Shown one piece after another: positions 23,918 through 36,353 of a DNA stretch of 64,000 bases (position 1 is the first letter of the stretch; the number at the start of each line of letters is the position of its first letter). A model generated the notes under the pieces. That model did not search any database. It was not told the origin of the DNA and saw only the letters and a list, made by a program, of their open reading frames with translations. The stretch is from Aspidiotus rigidus. Lineage: Eukaryota; Arthropoda; Insecta; Hemiptera; Diaspididae. The position numbers and the translations under genes were made by a program. The stretch covers positions 1,798,001 to 1,862,000 of the forward strand of contig JAVHKY010000061.1 of the NCBI GenBank assembly GCA_035079385.1, given 5' to 3'.

Positions 23918-24141
23918 CACTGAGAAAAATTTTGGTGGTACTTTTAACTAAAAAACATAGTAAAGCCGGTCCAGTCGAAGATTATGGTTTTAACGACTGA
24001 AAAATATAGTTATACTTACGAGAAAAAGTAGTGAATAAAACTAAATATTACTGAAATTGCTCAGTTGTTTTTACTAAAAAATGGTGACTGGACCGGCTTT
24101 ACTATGTTCTTAGTCAAATTTACTATAGTTTTTTCTCCGTG
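23918..24141. mobile_element. Tc1/mariner-type MITE with TA target duplication
   Basis: Bounded by TA at 23916-23917 and 24142-24143. The termini CACTGAGAAAAA and TTTTTTCTCCGTG are inverted repeats with one mismatch. A second, longer inner inverted repeat, ACATAGTAAAGCCGGTCCAG, faces its complement near 24090. Non-coding, 224 bp. Confidence 0.8.
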
Positions 24142-24384
24142 TATTTAAACTTCATTGTTTCTCAGTTAGAAGCTGATTGTGATAATAATAATTCAAGGTA
24201 TTCCATTTACTCTTCTATTGTTCAATTCATTTTTAATCTTTTTAATAGGTACTTTTATAATTTTCAAATACATACATGTATTCATGGGAAATAACTCAAA
24301 AAGGAGTCAGTTGATAGCTTTCTCTCCCTATAGGTATAGATTAAACTGTAAATAGAAGAACGGAACAAGGCTCTATTAAAATTA

Positions 24385-24644
24385 AAATTTTGGCGATTTA
24401 GAAGAATCTCAAAGTATTAATCTGACTGTCCATTTCCAAAAATACAGTGAGGTATATGAAAGTCGATGTGATGACGAAAATCAAACCATAGATGAGGAAA
24501 ATTGAAATGGCCAATGAAACTTCCACTTTGTCTTTACCGAAATTGCATTACTCCCCAGTGTTCAGGCCACGAGTCTATTGCGATAACGTGGAAAAAAAAA
24601 AAAAAAATGCTATGCATACCTACATAACGCAGTAATTATAAAAC
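24385..24644. repeat. Repeat family D, first part
   Basis: Matches 53640-53830 (CTCAAAGTATTAA, ACTGTCCATTTCC, GATGAGGAAAATTGAAAT). Its last part, ATGCTATGCATACCTACATA, matches 58325-58350. It is interrupted after ATAAAAC at 24644 by the foldback element. Confidence 0.7.
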
Positions 24645-25826
24645 GACGCGACGGCTTCCTTAACGAAATAAAACGAGGAACGCAGGAAACCTGCTTTATG
24701 AGTCAGATGAGATTTGGTATTGAGAATTCAAGGAAGCCTAGACCTAGACAAGGGTAGTATAAAGAAGGCCTAGACCTACTATAAGCCTAGTATAATATGG
24801 TTTAAGAGTCTTAATTGTTCTCGAATCTCGAGTTATATACATAAGAGGGGGACTTGAAAAAATTCCTATCATATATGGCTCGAGAGTCAAAATCTCTTCA
24901 AGTCTCCCTCCTATCATATATGGCTTGAGAGTCGAAATTTTTTCCGAGAACCCTTCCTATCATATACAGCTCGATAGTTAAAATTTTCCAAGTCCCCCTC
25001 CTATCATAAATAGCTCGAGAGTTGAAATTTTTTCCAAGTCCCTTTCCTATCATATATGGCTGGACAGTAGAAATTTTTCCAAGTTTTTTGCTGGACGGCG
25101 CACGGCGGACGGCACACGGCACATTTCTCAAAAAGCCCCCCATAAAAACAGGTTCTCTGTTAAAATTTTGACTCTCGAGCCATATATGATAGGAGAGGGA
25201 CTTGGAAAAAATTTCGACTCTCGAGCTATCATATATAGCTCGAGATTCGAGGAAAATTTAGACTCTCAAACTATATTATACTAGGCTTATAGCAGGTCTA
25301 GGCCTTCTTTATACTAGCTTTATCTAGGTCTAGGCTTCCTTGAATTTTCAATATCAAATCCCATTTGGCTCATAAAATAGGTTCCCTGCGTTCCTCGTTT
25401 TATTTCGTTAAGGAAGCCCGAAATTTTTCCAAGTTTTTTGCTGGACGGCGCACGGCGGACGGCACACGGCACATTTCTCAAAAAGCCCCCCATAAAAACA
25501 GGTTCTCTGTTAAAATTTTGACTCTCGAGCCATATATGATATGAGGGGGACTTCAAAAAATTTCAACTCTCGAGCTATCATATATAGCTCGAGATTCGAG
25601 GAAAATTTAGACTCTCAAACTATATTATACTAGGCTTATAGCAGGTCTAGGCCTTCTTTATACTAGCTTTATCTAGGTCTAGGCTTCCTTGAATTTTCAA
25701 TATCAAATCCCATTTGGCTCATAAAATAGGTTCCCTGCGTTCCTCGTTTTATTTCGTTAAGGAAGCCCGAAATTTTTCCAAGTTTTTTGCTGGACGGCGC
25801 ACGGCAAATTCCTCAAAAAGCCCCCC
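24645..25826. mobile_element. Foldback element with internal minisatellite and 349-bp duplication, inserted in repeat D
   Basis: ATAAAAC occurs just before and at 25827-25833 just after, and the family D copy at 58370 lacks the insert, which gives both edges. The outer segment at about 24655-24760 (TTCCTTAACGAAATAAAACG...) recurs inverted at about 25310-25420 and 25660-25775. A 45-bp minisatellite of five units (CCTATCATATATGGCTCGAG type) occupies 24864-25085. Segments starting CTGGACGGCGCACGGC at 25091, 25441 and 25790 show a tandem duplication of about 349 bp. The minus open frames here are repeat artefacts. Confidence 0.7.
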
Positions 25827-25833
25827 ATAAAAC

Positions 25834-26665
25834 AAATACACGGCTAATTATTCAATCCATCGATTAAGCGCAACGTTTGTTTAACGTACCCAATAAACTT
25901 AAGAATTAATTATTTGTCTGGACGGATTATATAAATAGAGAGTCGAATATGTCCGGCACTGCCGTCCAAAATATGAAAAATTCAAAAAAATAAACAAATA
26001 AATGACTATTTATTTATCTATTAATTAAAAACCCGACGTTTCGACAGTAACGACTGTCATTCTCAAAGGTTAAAACGTGAATAAATGTCGAATTTTTTCA
26101 ATCACGTATGACGGGTAATGAGAAGTTTTTGCAGCCAATAGGTGTACGATGCATCAGAGGTACCATCGGGCGAAAGGACTCAAATAAAATAAACAAGCGT
26201 GATTCAGCTCTTACCGGCTCTATACGTGGACTACTTATATTTTGAGATTTACTCAAAAACCACTTGTTCAATCGATACAAAAATTACAGAGTAATAAGAT
26301 TGAATCCATTATGACGTAATGCAATGATATGAAGATAATAAGATTGATATTCTTTGAGAAACAACACTAAGAAATTCGAGGAAAATTGAGGATTACTCAA
26401 TTTCTCATCCAATCTCAGAAAAAAATGCACATGCCGAACTTCAGATATGCCACTACAACTTGACTAAGCTTTACGAGAATTCAAACGGTAGTGTTGGAGG
26501 AGTTGCGTGGACAAAAAAAATCTTAAAGGATACCTGAAATTTTTTTATTAGTCTCAGGGGTGATCTAGGACCTCTGAAACGTCGAGAAAATTCTATCCCG
26601 GGCTTCGCCGTCACTATTGTGTCGGAAGTAATACCCAACTTTTCGCTCGAAAAGTCGGTAAAATA
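25834..26665. repeat. Repeat family D/A composite, with a ~190-bp secondary insertion
   Basis: 26087-26665 matches 58432-58995 closely (GACGGGTAATGAGAAGTTTT, CTATACGTGGACTACTTAT and the terminal GTCGAGAAAATTC block). About 25893-26086 has no counterpart there. That insert includes CCCGACGTTTCGACAGTAAC, a Penelope/retrozyme-like GAAACGTC motif on the minus strand. The 26098-26280 minus frame recurs in the other copy and is repeat sequence. Confidence 0.65.
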
Positions 26666-26944
26666 AGAACAGAAAATATTTAAATTTTATAAAAAGTACA
26701 AAATTATGCGCATGGGTTGCAAAAACAAGAAAATAAATACGGTACAAGATATTGACTTATAATTACCATAACAGTATACTATAAGTTGGACTAACTAGCT
26801 GACCACTCACTCCCCCAGCAGTATTTGATAACCTTATATAAACCTAGTATACTGTACGGTGATAAATGGTCTATTCTAAAAGTAGATCAAGGTTAAACCT
26901 TGTGACGTCACCAGTGGATTGAAAACTTAGCCTAGCATATAAAT

Positions 26945-27051
<107 letters not shown>

Positions 27052-27663
27052 TATATACACATAAGTAAAGTATCCTAGGTACGTCATGGAAATTCGTTTT
27101 GTAAAACGTAAACGAGTACTTACAATGTACGCGTGTTGAAATTGGTCTGGATTATTTTTCTTTCACTTTCCTATTTTTTCTCTCACGCTAATCCAGGTGT
27201 GGGTAAAATTCAACTTTGACAGCACCTATACTCCTAGATGTCGTCAGAATGCCGTTTCAACATCATGTATATGAGAAAAATCCTTATTGTACTTTGTCAT
27301 TACTACAAAAGTCATGTATGACTGAAAAATAGCGTACGCCACACGAGAACAAAGTAAGTGACAAAATCGGGCTGCATGGCGGCCCCGCAAAACGCTCGTA
27401 TCCCGGTAAAAATTGTTCCCACTTGAAGCCCTCTAATGTAAAGAGCTCAGAGCGGTAGTTTTTCCCATTTTTTCCAGAGCTTGAGAAAGGAAACAAAAAG
27501 TTTACTGGGATAGAAATTACTTCCTTCGTCCCTCATAGCGTAATATTCTACTTCGAGCAACGCATATTTTTATGTCTACAAATCGTTGAATGTAGTTTTG
27601 AGGACAGTTAAAAATCTCTTTGTAGCTCCGAAAGCCTCGATACACAATTAATGATTCCAATCA

Positions 27664-28418
27664 TCACTACTGAACAGCTATCGAGTCAACTGCTCAACTT
27701 GAGTTGATTCTAAAAGTATTTCCAACGCAGAATTCAAATCCGTTTTCCGTTTTTCGCAATCACTCACGTTTTTGAGTAATAACTTTGAGTAATCACGTAA
27801 AATATGCGAAATTGTCATATTTTCAGAACATATCATATCACATTGAAAACAAATAACAATTTGATAATTTTGAACATGAAAATTTAGCTTGAATCTTCCT
27901 TTATCACAAATCAAAAGTTGAAAAAGATACAGTATTCTTTGGTTGAATTATTTGAGATGATACTATAATCACGATCATTGTGCCAGAAAATTGGGAATTA
28001 CCAATTCAAAGGATATTGAATCTTTTTATAATCTTTTGACTTGTGATAAAGGAAGATTCAAGCTCGATTTTCATGTACAAGTTTTTCAAATTATCATTTG
28101 TGACTTGCGATGATAAAAGTATGCTCATTGCCCTTTGACAGAAACACCATTTCTCTCTGATTAGACGTCCAATCAGGGAGAAACGATGTTCTTGCGCCAA
28201 TGGGCAATGAGCATCCTTTTCTCATCGCAGGTCACATTTGTTTTCAATGAGTAAATTATGATGTTCTGAAAATATGACAATTTCTCATATTTTACGTGAT
28301 TATTCGAAAACGTAACGTGATGCGAAAAACGGAAAACGGATTTGGATTCAGCATGGAAAATACTAACTTTTAGAATCAACTGAAGGTAAACAGTAGACTC
28401 GATAGCTGTTCAGTAGTG
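27664..28418. mobile_element. Large imperfect foldback with a second palindrome nested in one arm
   Basis: The left arm (27664-27915) and right arm (about 28030-28418) are inverted copies: ACTGAACAGCTATCGAGT faces ACTCGATAGCTGTTCAGT, and ATAAAGGAAGATTCAAGCT faces its complement. The right arm is interrupted at about 28107-28228 by a separate palindrome (ATGCTCATTGCCC...GGGCAATGAGCAT). Non-coding; overlapping minus frames are translations of the arms. Confidence 0.7.
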
Positions 28419-28641
28419 TACACATAATATTATTACAACCAAGCGCGCTACAAAATTCTGAAATACACATCTTGCTGTAAACAACCACCAGTTAAAATAC
28501 GATCGTTTATGATTCATTAATCATTACGAATAAGGTATGTAAGTATCTAGATACAAATAATTTTATATTAAATTCGCTAATTAAGGAAGTCGGGATAGTT
28601 ATGACATTGATTATCCAATCATGAAGGGTATACACCAACTA

Positions 28642-28829
28642 TCATTCTCTGAATAAACTTTTGTGGATGGCCAATAAATGAGTTTTGAGATGAGTTTTCT
28701 GCGCAAAACTCTTGGAACATAAAGGACAATCAAATATCTTCAGTTTTCCACAATTTAACCTCAAATGATGATGCAGATTTCTCTTGTACTTGTATCTACG
28801 ACCGCAATTATTTGGACAAAGGTAAACAG
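28642..28829 (-). CDS. lola: lola alternative 3'-terminal exon, two zinc fingers (short)
   Basis: Found by direct reading; it has no useful ATG. Acceptor TTTTTTGTTTCAG is followed by two bases, then 61 codons and TGA at 28642-28644. Finger 1 starts almost at once: C4, C8, H21, C26 in CPNNCGRRYKYKRNL. The linker GKLKIF lacks the usual acid. Finger 2 has C34, C37, H50 and H55 (CPLCSKSFAQKTHLKTH). The tail is KSLFRE. All eight ligands are present, and phase and length fit the array. It supplies one isoform-specific DNA-binding end, and stands alone after an 11-kb exon-free, repeat-filled intron. Confidence 0.88.
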
Positions 28830-29099
28830 CTGAAACAAAAAAGTTTCTATATAGAAATAATTATTAATTCAAATAAGTTCTTGTTCCATGGATACTGTAT
28901 TTAACATAGGTAATGATTTTAAGCGTGCCACTGTGTAATTACCATTGCTGAATATAGACACATGTTGGTTAAAGCTGATTGGACGCTTCTCTCATCAACA
29001 TTATTAATTTGTAGAAGAGTGAGGCACATATTGTAATCCCGTGCTGTATGGTCGCAATTTGAGTGGTGAAAAAATTATTTTTGTGTTTCATAGTGCTCA

Positions 29100-29870
29100 T
29101 ATTACAACAGTAAAAGTGGCTGAAATTCATTTTCTTTATAAATGGAAGTCACAATTAACTTAATTAGTACGTGTAATGGAAAATTCTCTTTTCCACAACA
29201 CGACTGAACTTCAAAACTTTGTGTCCTGAGCCCAGAGTAGTTCTCAATATGCGTTATGAGAAATTTTTATTTGCGCATGAAGAATTGTAGGAAGTAAAAT
29301 TGTTCACAATCCATATTACAGATCATGATTGTGCAAAGATGCAATGGCAGCAATAGAATTTTTGAAGTTAAAGGATGCATATATGGAGAAAAACCCGTTC
29401 TTACAGGGTGTAAAACCGAGGTAAAGCAGGGTTTTGTCAGGTGTAACTGCAAAAAAAATTGTACAACTAAAAAATGTGCTCATGCTTCAAAAATTATGTC
29501 CTATCCAAGTCAAATTGCCACAACTCTAAGGCACTTCATTATTGTTTTTCATCAACGTTTATAAAAATTATAAAAACTTTTAGTAATTGTCAATACTCTA
29601 TTTTATTGTAATAAAAACATGATCAGTAATATGGGTTGTGAGCAATTTTGCCGTCTACAACGCACTATGCGCAAATACAAATTCCTCTTGACGCGTACTG
29701 AGTACTGCTTTGAACTCACGACACAAAATTTTCAAGTTCGATCATGTTCTGAAAAAGAAAATTTTTCACTACGAGTCTGTGAATTTCATTTCGGTCACTA
29801 CGCAAACAAAAAAATTCTCATTTAAGCAAATTCTGATTTCCACTACGCGTTGTGAGCACTTTTTTTGATC
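29100..29870 (+). mobile_element. Long-TIR DNA element with a Cys-rich coding scrap
   Basis: About 29165-29320 and 29620-29770 are imperfect inverted copies over 150 bp or more: AATTTTTATTTGCGCATGAA faces its complement near 29670, and AATCCATATTACAGATC faces GATCAGTAATATGGGTT. Similarity fades outward to about 29100 and 29870. Between the arms the plus frame at 29325-29564 contains VRCNCKKNCTTKKC, a Cys-rich motif found in some transposon-encoded and SCAN/KRBA2-like proteins. It lacks the usual second half and is probably a remnant. Confidence 0.65.
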
Positions 29871-29929
29871 AGTTACCAAATTTGGTGATCGAGCGTAATA
29901 AATGTACAGCTCAAAATTTGGAATTTCTC

Positions 29930-30400
29930 CCTCGAGCTATATATGATAGAAGAGGGAATTGGAAAAATTACGACTTTCAAGTTATTTAGGGAAACTTTTG
30001 ACTCATTTGATAAAGCTTTAAGAGATAATCATTTAAACTCAAGGTTTTCACTATCGAGTATGACTAATAATAATAAAAAAAAATGAACAACCCGCCGTTG
30101 CCACTATCCGTTCAAAAACAAATTTAACAGAACAAAAATTTAACAAGACAAAACTCAAGGCTCTAGGTACTGTGAGAAGCGAGATACAAGGGTACTAAAT
30201 TTGAGTAAAATATCATCGAAAATAAAATAAAACAAACATGAGGTAAGCAGGTAATCTTTAGTTAACATAATAAAGGAATTACCTCCCCCTATCTTATATA
30301 GGTCGACATTTTTTCAAGTCCCGCTTCTATCATATATAGCTCGAAAGTTGAAATTATTCCAAGTCCCCCTCCTATCATATATAGCCCGAGAGTCGAAATT
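29930..30400. repeat. Repeat family A copy (uninterrupted) and CTATCATATATAGCTCGAG repeats
   Basis: 30012-30240 matches 1441-1482 plus 1995-2200 and gives the empty site of the LINE insertion at 1483. 29930-29980 and 30290-30400 carry several CCTATCATATATAGC(T/C)CGAG units like those in the minisatellite at 24864. The plus frame continuing to 30701 is not recognised; an imperfect AAGAGGTTGATAACAAC inverted repeat lies at 30610-30690. Confidence 0.6.
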
Positions 30401-30769
30401 TTTCAAAAGAATGACGGACAGGAGAGGTAGGCAAGTAAATAGTATAGAGAATAAGGGGGGCGGTCATAAAAAAATAGTAATTAAAATGGTATTGGCAGGT
30501 AGCCGGAAAAGCGGGAAGAAAAAGAAGAAAAACAGATTTATTTATGGGGACTGCAGAAAATACTCAGAACAAAAAAAAGATGATATTATTTTCCAATCTG
30601 TAGTTGTGAAGAGGTTGATAACAACCCCTTCTGTAGATTGCATATTTGTAAGCTGTAGTCGCAGAGTTGTCGATAACAACCTCTTTGGTGAGAGAAGCTA
30701 AATAAATACAATACGATTAGGCAAAAAAATAAATGCATTATGAATAGTATGAAGCGATTTCTAGAATCA

Positions 30770-30860
30770 CAGAGAGGGCCGCTATGCAGCGCGAGTTCAT
30801 CGCTTTCCTCCGTTCACGGGTGGTGCATTATATTTTTCGGTTCATATGAATAGTCATGTC
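30770..30860. repeat. Repeat family C, copy 1
   Basis: GAGGGCCGCTATGCAGCGCG and ATCGCTTTCCTCCGTTCACG, then TTTTTCGGTTCA, shared with 53235-53320 and, more diverged, 59185-59270. Relatively GC-rich. Nature unknown. Confidence 0.65.
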
Positions 30861-33687
30861 CTGCGTACAACGATATTTTTCACCTAAATATGCAATGCGC
30901 GTGCGCGTCATCCCTTCCTAACAAACATGACGCAGAAATAGTGGTGATTCGGGCGATAAGAAAGGCTGAAAAGAAAGAAATTCAGAACAGGGAGATGTTG
31001 AATAGGGGCATTGATTGGTTAACTAACCCAAAGAAAGAAGATTAGAGAGAGAAGATGGCTGCTATATTACCAATGAAAGGGTATCTGTTGCATTCAAATT
31101 TAGAGAAAGGTCAAGCGATTCTGTGAATTGCAAGATATTGGATCTACAAATCACAGGGCTATCCGCGAAGGGTGTGCCAACGGCTAGTGATACAGTATCC
31201 CTTACTTAAAATTTTGATAAATTTTTAGATTAATTCACAGACTGCTTATCAGTTTTGATGGACAATGCTCCGATTACATTGATGTCACTATAGGAATGAA
31301 TCCAAAAAGATTTTGCAATTTCCATTTTTTCCCTCTTTTTGAACTGAAGACTAATTTTTTTTTTAATTCTCTCTTCTTTAGTGTTTTGTAGTGATGGCGC
31401 CGCGAGTTTGAGGATCAATTAATTATCACTGTGAGGATGTAGGAAAATTTCGAGATTAGAAAATTAAGGGAAAGACGTTATATGAGATAGTAATCAGGCG
31501 CTAGCCAAAAGTATGAATTCTCATTGTTGTTACACTTCACGACTGGACGTGAAATTATAAAATACCGCTATTCGAGCCGCTACCTAATAGGTTATCCTTA
31601 GAAAAAAAAAAAAAATGCCGTGCGTTGCAGACGGTCGCGTATCACGCGTTTTCATTCGTTTTCGATGCTGATTTTATTTAGAAGCATCTTAGTGGAAAAG
31701 AAATCTTTTTAATTAGAAAAGTAGTTACATATTTTGAATGGAATATATAACAATAGTAGAAATTATGAAAATTGGTCACAATGGTGCTTGATGACATTTA
31801 AATTGGTGGTTATTAATTGAGTATTAACACTGTGAAGTTATCGTGAATGATTGTAAGAATTGGTGCTTCATCTCGTATGCAGTGGATGGCCGGGAGCTGA
31901 AACCTACAACCGCGGTGCTATTGTTTAATACAAATAAATTTGAATGCTGGTACTTACACCTTTTGAATATTGTTTTATTTAACATTATAGCTAGACTGAT
32001 CAGCCGTATAGTAAAGAGTAAGTTTTCTATTCAGCTAATATTATGGGATGAATTCACTTTCACGATAACTTGTAGATATAAAAAAAAAATGGAGTAAACT
32101 ATTAAGGTTGAAGGGAGTGGTGGTGACTATGACGATGAGAATGACTTAGACTTGAGAATGAGGTGAGAATGTATAAGTTATATTGCTTGACTTCGGAGTA
32201 ACTCATAGTGTTTATTGATAGATACGAGACGTTGTTGCTATAAAGAAAAGAACGTTCTCGTGTGGACAGCGTATGCCACCTGTATCCCTTTCTTCGGAAA
32301 GAGGATATGAGAATATAAGCATACGCTCCAGAAATTCTATGTGATGACCTTACATCATCACATCACTGTCCAACAGTGTTTTGTGAACATTGAAAACAAA
32401 AGTTGATTCTAAAGTAGATTTTCGTGCTGAAAACGATTCCGTTGCCCATTTTTTGCTAGCACGTTCCATTTGTCCTCAATTTTGAGTTAAAGTAGTGAAA
32501 AATGCCAAAATTGACCAACTTCAATGGGAAAAATAAGAGCTCAGATTCAAAATTAGAACCATTCCTTCAACGAAGTGACGTGCTCCATACCTAGGAGATT
32601 GTATCAGAAAAAAATTGAGTCAACCCAAACAGTAGGGTGGGTTTCATTCAAGTTTTTGAAAATCAATTCTTCAAATTTTCAATTCTCGTTTCTAATTATT
32701 CCCCTAACATTCAAAGTTCATTGTTTCTGCTACTTGAAGCACACGTCTATAAGATGGAAAAATGATTAGAATAAAAATAAGAATGAAGATTTATTTCATT
32801 ATTTAGTAAATATGATCAAAAGTTACTGTTCCAAGAGAACAACAATATCATTATTTTTCGCTCGCTTTATTGCCACACTGATTTATGATCAATATGTTAG
32901 CTGGTTTTCTTGCAGAACATCTTTTTATAAAATTGTAATTTCTCTATAAGCACTCATCCGATTAAATTAAGCTTTTTTATTTTCATTGAAGAGGGTTTAA
33001 ACTTTTCATTAGTGGATAAGTACTTCAATAATTTTTCTTTAGAACGCAGCAAAATAATTGATCGAAATTGTCAATTTTACAACATTTTCGAACACTTCAA
33101 CAGGTATTACAGAAAAACTAAACGTGTTGAAGAAAAACGATTCACGGCATCGTGTTCAGCGCAAAAAATACTTTGAGAATCAACTCGACTTCAACATGTT
33201 ACTGCAAAAATTTTTTTTCTTGTTGGACAGTATTACCGGCGATCTTTATTAGGTACCTTTACTAATAATATATACAGATGAAGCCATTCGATTGTAAGTG
33301 AAAATATGAAAAATGACAAACAAACAATAGCAAAAATGAAAAACGTAACAAAATAAAAAGTAAATAAATAATAATAACAAAAAAGAAATAATTTTAATAT
33401 TAATAATGAAAACAAAGAATGAATTTGCGTAACATCACGTCCAGGTTCACACTTCTGTAAATATCAAATAACTGTACAAGCATGTACCAACACTGACTAA
33501 CACAGCAGTTAGAAGCTTTAATTGCAGCTCAATCTGATATTTACGTATACGGGTGTTTTCAATATATTATCAATTCCTCGATCGATTACACCCTTTATAA
33601 TCGCGATACGCCGCGCCGCATCATGGTTAATTCAAGAAACAAACTCGCAAATTCATTCGCCAGAGTGGAAACCTACAACGAACAGTT
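30861..33687. other. Intron; no gene recognised
   Basis: AT-rich. 32390-32500 is repeat E (see 21100) and 33020-33190 resembles 23270-23600. The open frames at 31843-32097 and 33058-33415 have no family signal. Confidence 0.4.
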
Positions 33688-33695
33688 TGTCGGGC

Positions 33696-33879
33696 CAGAG
33701 GCGGATTAAGCTCTTTGCCGCCCCGAAGCTAATCACTAATCCGCGCCCCTAACCCCCACCAAAGAATTCGAGAGTGTTTTTCAGATTATTTTGAACCTTT
33801 TTTTTGAAAATTTTGCCGCCCTAAAAATTTTGCCGCCCGAAGCTTCAGCTTCGTTAGCTTCATGGGAGATACGGCACTG
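33696..33879. mobile_element. hAT-type MITE with 8-bp target-site duplication
   Basis: TGTCGGGC at 33688-33695 and 33880-33887 exactly flank CAGAGGCGGATTAAG...ACGGCACTG. Eight-base duplications and CAGxG...CxCTG ends are diagnostic of hAT elements. The interior repeats TTGCCGCCC and has no transposase. 184 bp. Confidence 0.85.
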
Positions 33880-33994
33880 TGTCGGGCCCATATGATCATA
33901 CAAATTAAATTCCAATCCACAGTGCAGTGGGTACTTGACAAAATGAAAAATAACGGCGATGACAATAAAATCAATGAACAATCATGTACGAAAG

Positions 33995-34200
33995 TTACAA
34001 GCAAAGCATACGATGAACCGTTATAATATGATTTTTCAGATGTTTCTTATGGCGAAATTCTCTTTGACAAAATTGACATTTGAAATGTCTCTTCTGACCA
34101 CATTCCCACTTCAAGTGTTGATTTAAACTACCTCTATGCTTGTACTGACGTCCACAACTGTTAGGACAGAGGAACATTTTCGTTGATATCCACGGCACAC
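33995..34200 (-). CDS. lola: lola alternative 3'-terminal exon, two zinc fingers
   Basis: Acceptor GTTCTTTCTTTTTAG is followed by two bases, then 67 codons and a stop. Finger 1 has C11, C15, H28 and C33 (CPNSCGRQYKHRGSL). The linker is GQKRHF. Finger 2 has C41, C44, H57 and H62 (CQFCQREFRHKKHLKNH). The short tail is RMLCL. The much longer open frame to 34426 reads through the intron and should not be used as the protein start. This is a Lola isoform-specific DNA-binding end; the two fingers are unusually His/Lys/Arg rich. The hAT MITE lies about 115 bp beyond the stop, on the 3' side. Confidence 0.9.
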
Positions 34201-36310
34201 CTAAAAAGAAAGAACGAAGGAAAATTTTAGGATTAAGGCGAATTATTATTGATGCAGAGGATATAGATAAATTTGATGCGTACCTACTACGTGGCATGAG
34301 AGCATGAAAAGGTAACTGTATTGAAGACATTGGGCGTGATTTTTGTACAAGTTTATTTGTATACATATAGAGCGTGGGTAGGTCATGAAGAAACGTTTTG
34401 CATGCGCGCCAAAAAAAACAGATCATATTTTATGTGACGCGAGGTTTTTGGTCACAGTTTTGACGGGCGGATGAAAGAAACTCACAGCGCGCGGTTCCCG
34501 AAATTTTCAACCTCAATAAAAAATTTGAAGAAAATTTTCAATCTCCTCAAAGTAGGTCAAGGTCATTTGGTATCAAAAAGTGTATAGGTACTACTTCGAG
34601 TGTTATACAGTATATACGACATCCATTTATTGGCCGCACAAAGAAAGAAATAGAAACCACTCAACGTTATATTATAGCTTTCATCCCAGGAAAACAAAAA
34701 TGTAAACAAAATAAAAAATAATGGAAACAAATGTAAGAATCGAACTTCGTCTTTCTCGGTAACAGGTCTCTATTGATCCGAAGACCTTCGTCTTTCCTGC
34801 TACCGAGTCTCTATTGAACGATCTTAACTACACGTATGAAACGTGAATTAACTGACACTCGCTATCTCTATTCTAATCTCTTATAACAACTACGACTACC
34901 TATTTTGTCTGCGAGTGCCAGCGTGCAAGAAAGAATATGCAGCAGCATATTCTTACACAAATGAATACGCGTCGGTATTAGCAAAATTATCACGGTAAAA
35001 AAAATTTCAACGAAATTGGGGAAAAAAATTCCTGACGGAAGAGACCGCACTTCCTCGGGAATTTGAACAATTTTTTCTCGCAGGAGAATGCCAACGTTTA
35101 CGTACACTGTTTATAAATTGAAGACAGGTCCTAGAGCCTTTTGAAGCACAAAAATCCACAGTCATTAACCACAATCCATAGTTGTGAATATTGAAGTTGT
35201 CAAATGATGGCCACTTGCCACGCACGCATGTAATTATAGGAACTTTTGCAGGACTTTGGGATTGATTTCTGTTTTCAATTACTGAATCGTAAAAGCCATA
35301 ACCGGAAGGTTTCTTCAAACTCGATAACATGTACATACCTAGTTATGAAAAAGAAAGAAGTTATGGATGAATAATTTTGCTAGTTTAAGAACAGAGAATT
35401 TATGAATTACGGTAAAGTACGATTTTATCCGAGGTTAACGATTTTTACTATTATGTTTCAGGAAGATCTTCTTGATACATGGGTGAAGTGGGAATTTACT
35501 ACTTGGTTGGTAAAATTCGTATTCTTTTGGCAGATTGTCATTTCAATTCCCTCGTAGGTTGACACTTTGTTCTAGAAAGGTACGGCCTAAACGAAGAATA
35601 AAAAAACTCGAACTTTACTCTTATACGGTATACAGCTCACGTTACGCCACAGTGCGAAAATTGATTCAAAATGTAGAAGACATGAATTTCCAAAAATGGA
35701 AAAGTTTTCGAAACATCAGAAAGGATATCAGCGTGCCAAATTTTCTTGGTAATCTATCGTATATCAAAGAATTGTGAGAGGATTGAGGCCAGTTTTAGGC
35801 AGAGTAAACTATAGAAAAATGAATTGATATTGGAATATCTTCAGTTCTAATCAAGGTTATACAGAAATGATTAATCGCACAAAATATTTCGTGAAAATTT
35901 TTAATGAGGTGTACTTTTCAACATCAATTTTCGTCTACTTGGAGAGACGCTAGACGTTAACAACACGGCAATTTCTTCAATTTCGATCGAAAATGTACCC
36001 ACAATAGTTTGAAATAGGACGGACACCATTCTTGAAGTCAGGTAGAACATCCTTCTGTACCATGGTTTTTATAAATTTTTTTCATTTTTTTTTTGTTTCT
36101 TAAAGGAGAGAAGCTAGATCTAGGGCGGGGGTACAAAACATATTCTATTTTTGATGCCCTGGTTTATTTGTTTTTTCCTTTCTTTTTCTTTAGGAAAATA
36201 AGAATTTCATCTGTTTTTGGATAACCCTGATTTCCCATATGCTGGATAAGGTTTTAGCAAATGGATATTGATTTCTAAATATCACGAAAAAAACCTTTCA
36301 AAAACTGTTC
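34201..36310. other. Intron; no gene recognised
   Basis: AT-rich with short unrelated open frames (34868-35336 minus, 35535-35777 plus) that I do not recognise. A direct repeat (TTCGTCTTTCTCGG...CTCTATTGATC / TTCGTCTTTCCTGC...CTCTATTGAAC) lies at 34745-34820. Confidence 0.4.
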
Positions 36311-36315
36311 TCTGT

Positions 36316-36353
36316 GACGGGCGCCGTAGGCGGCCGGCTACGGCGCACTAGTC
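36316..36353 (-). repeat. GC-rich hairpin head of a CTAG-bounded element
   Basis: GGGCGCCGTAG and CTACGGCGC are inverted around GCGGCCGG, next to ACTAGT. The same design (two GC octamers next to CTAG) occurs at 51679-51719 and 57518-57550. The element body probably runs from here toward lower coordinates, into unrecognised sequence at about 36060-36315. Confidence 0.4.

Noticed and set aside
24898..25556. Two near-identical minus ORFs (GGFLRNVPCAVRRAPSSKKLG...) as a duplicated gene
   Set aside because: Both lie in the 349-bp tandem duplication and the minisatellite of the foldback; no start context or family signal.
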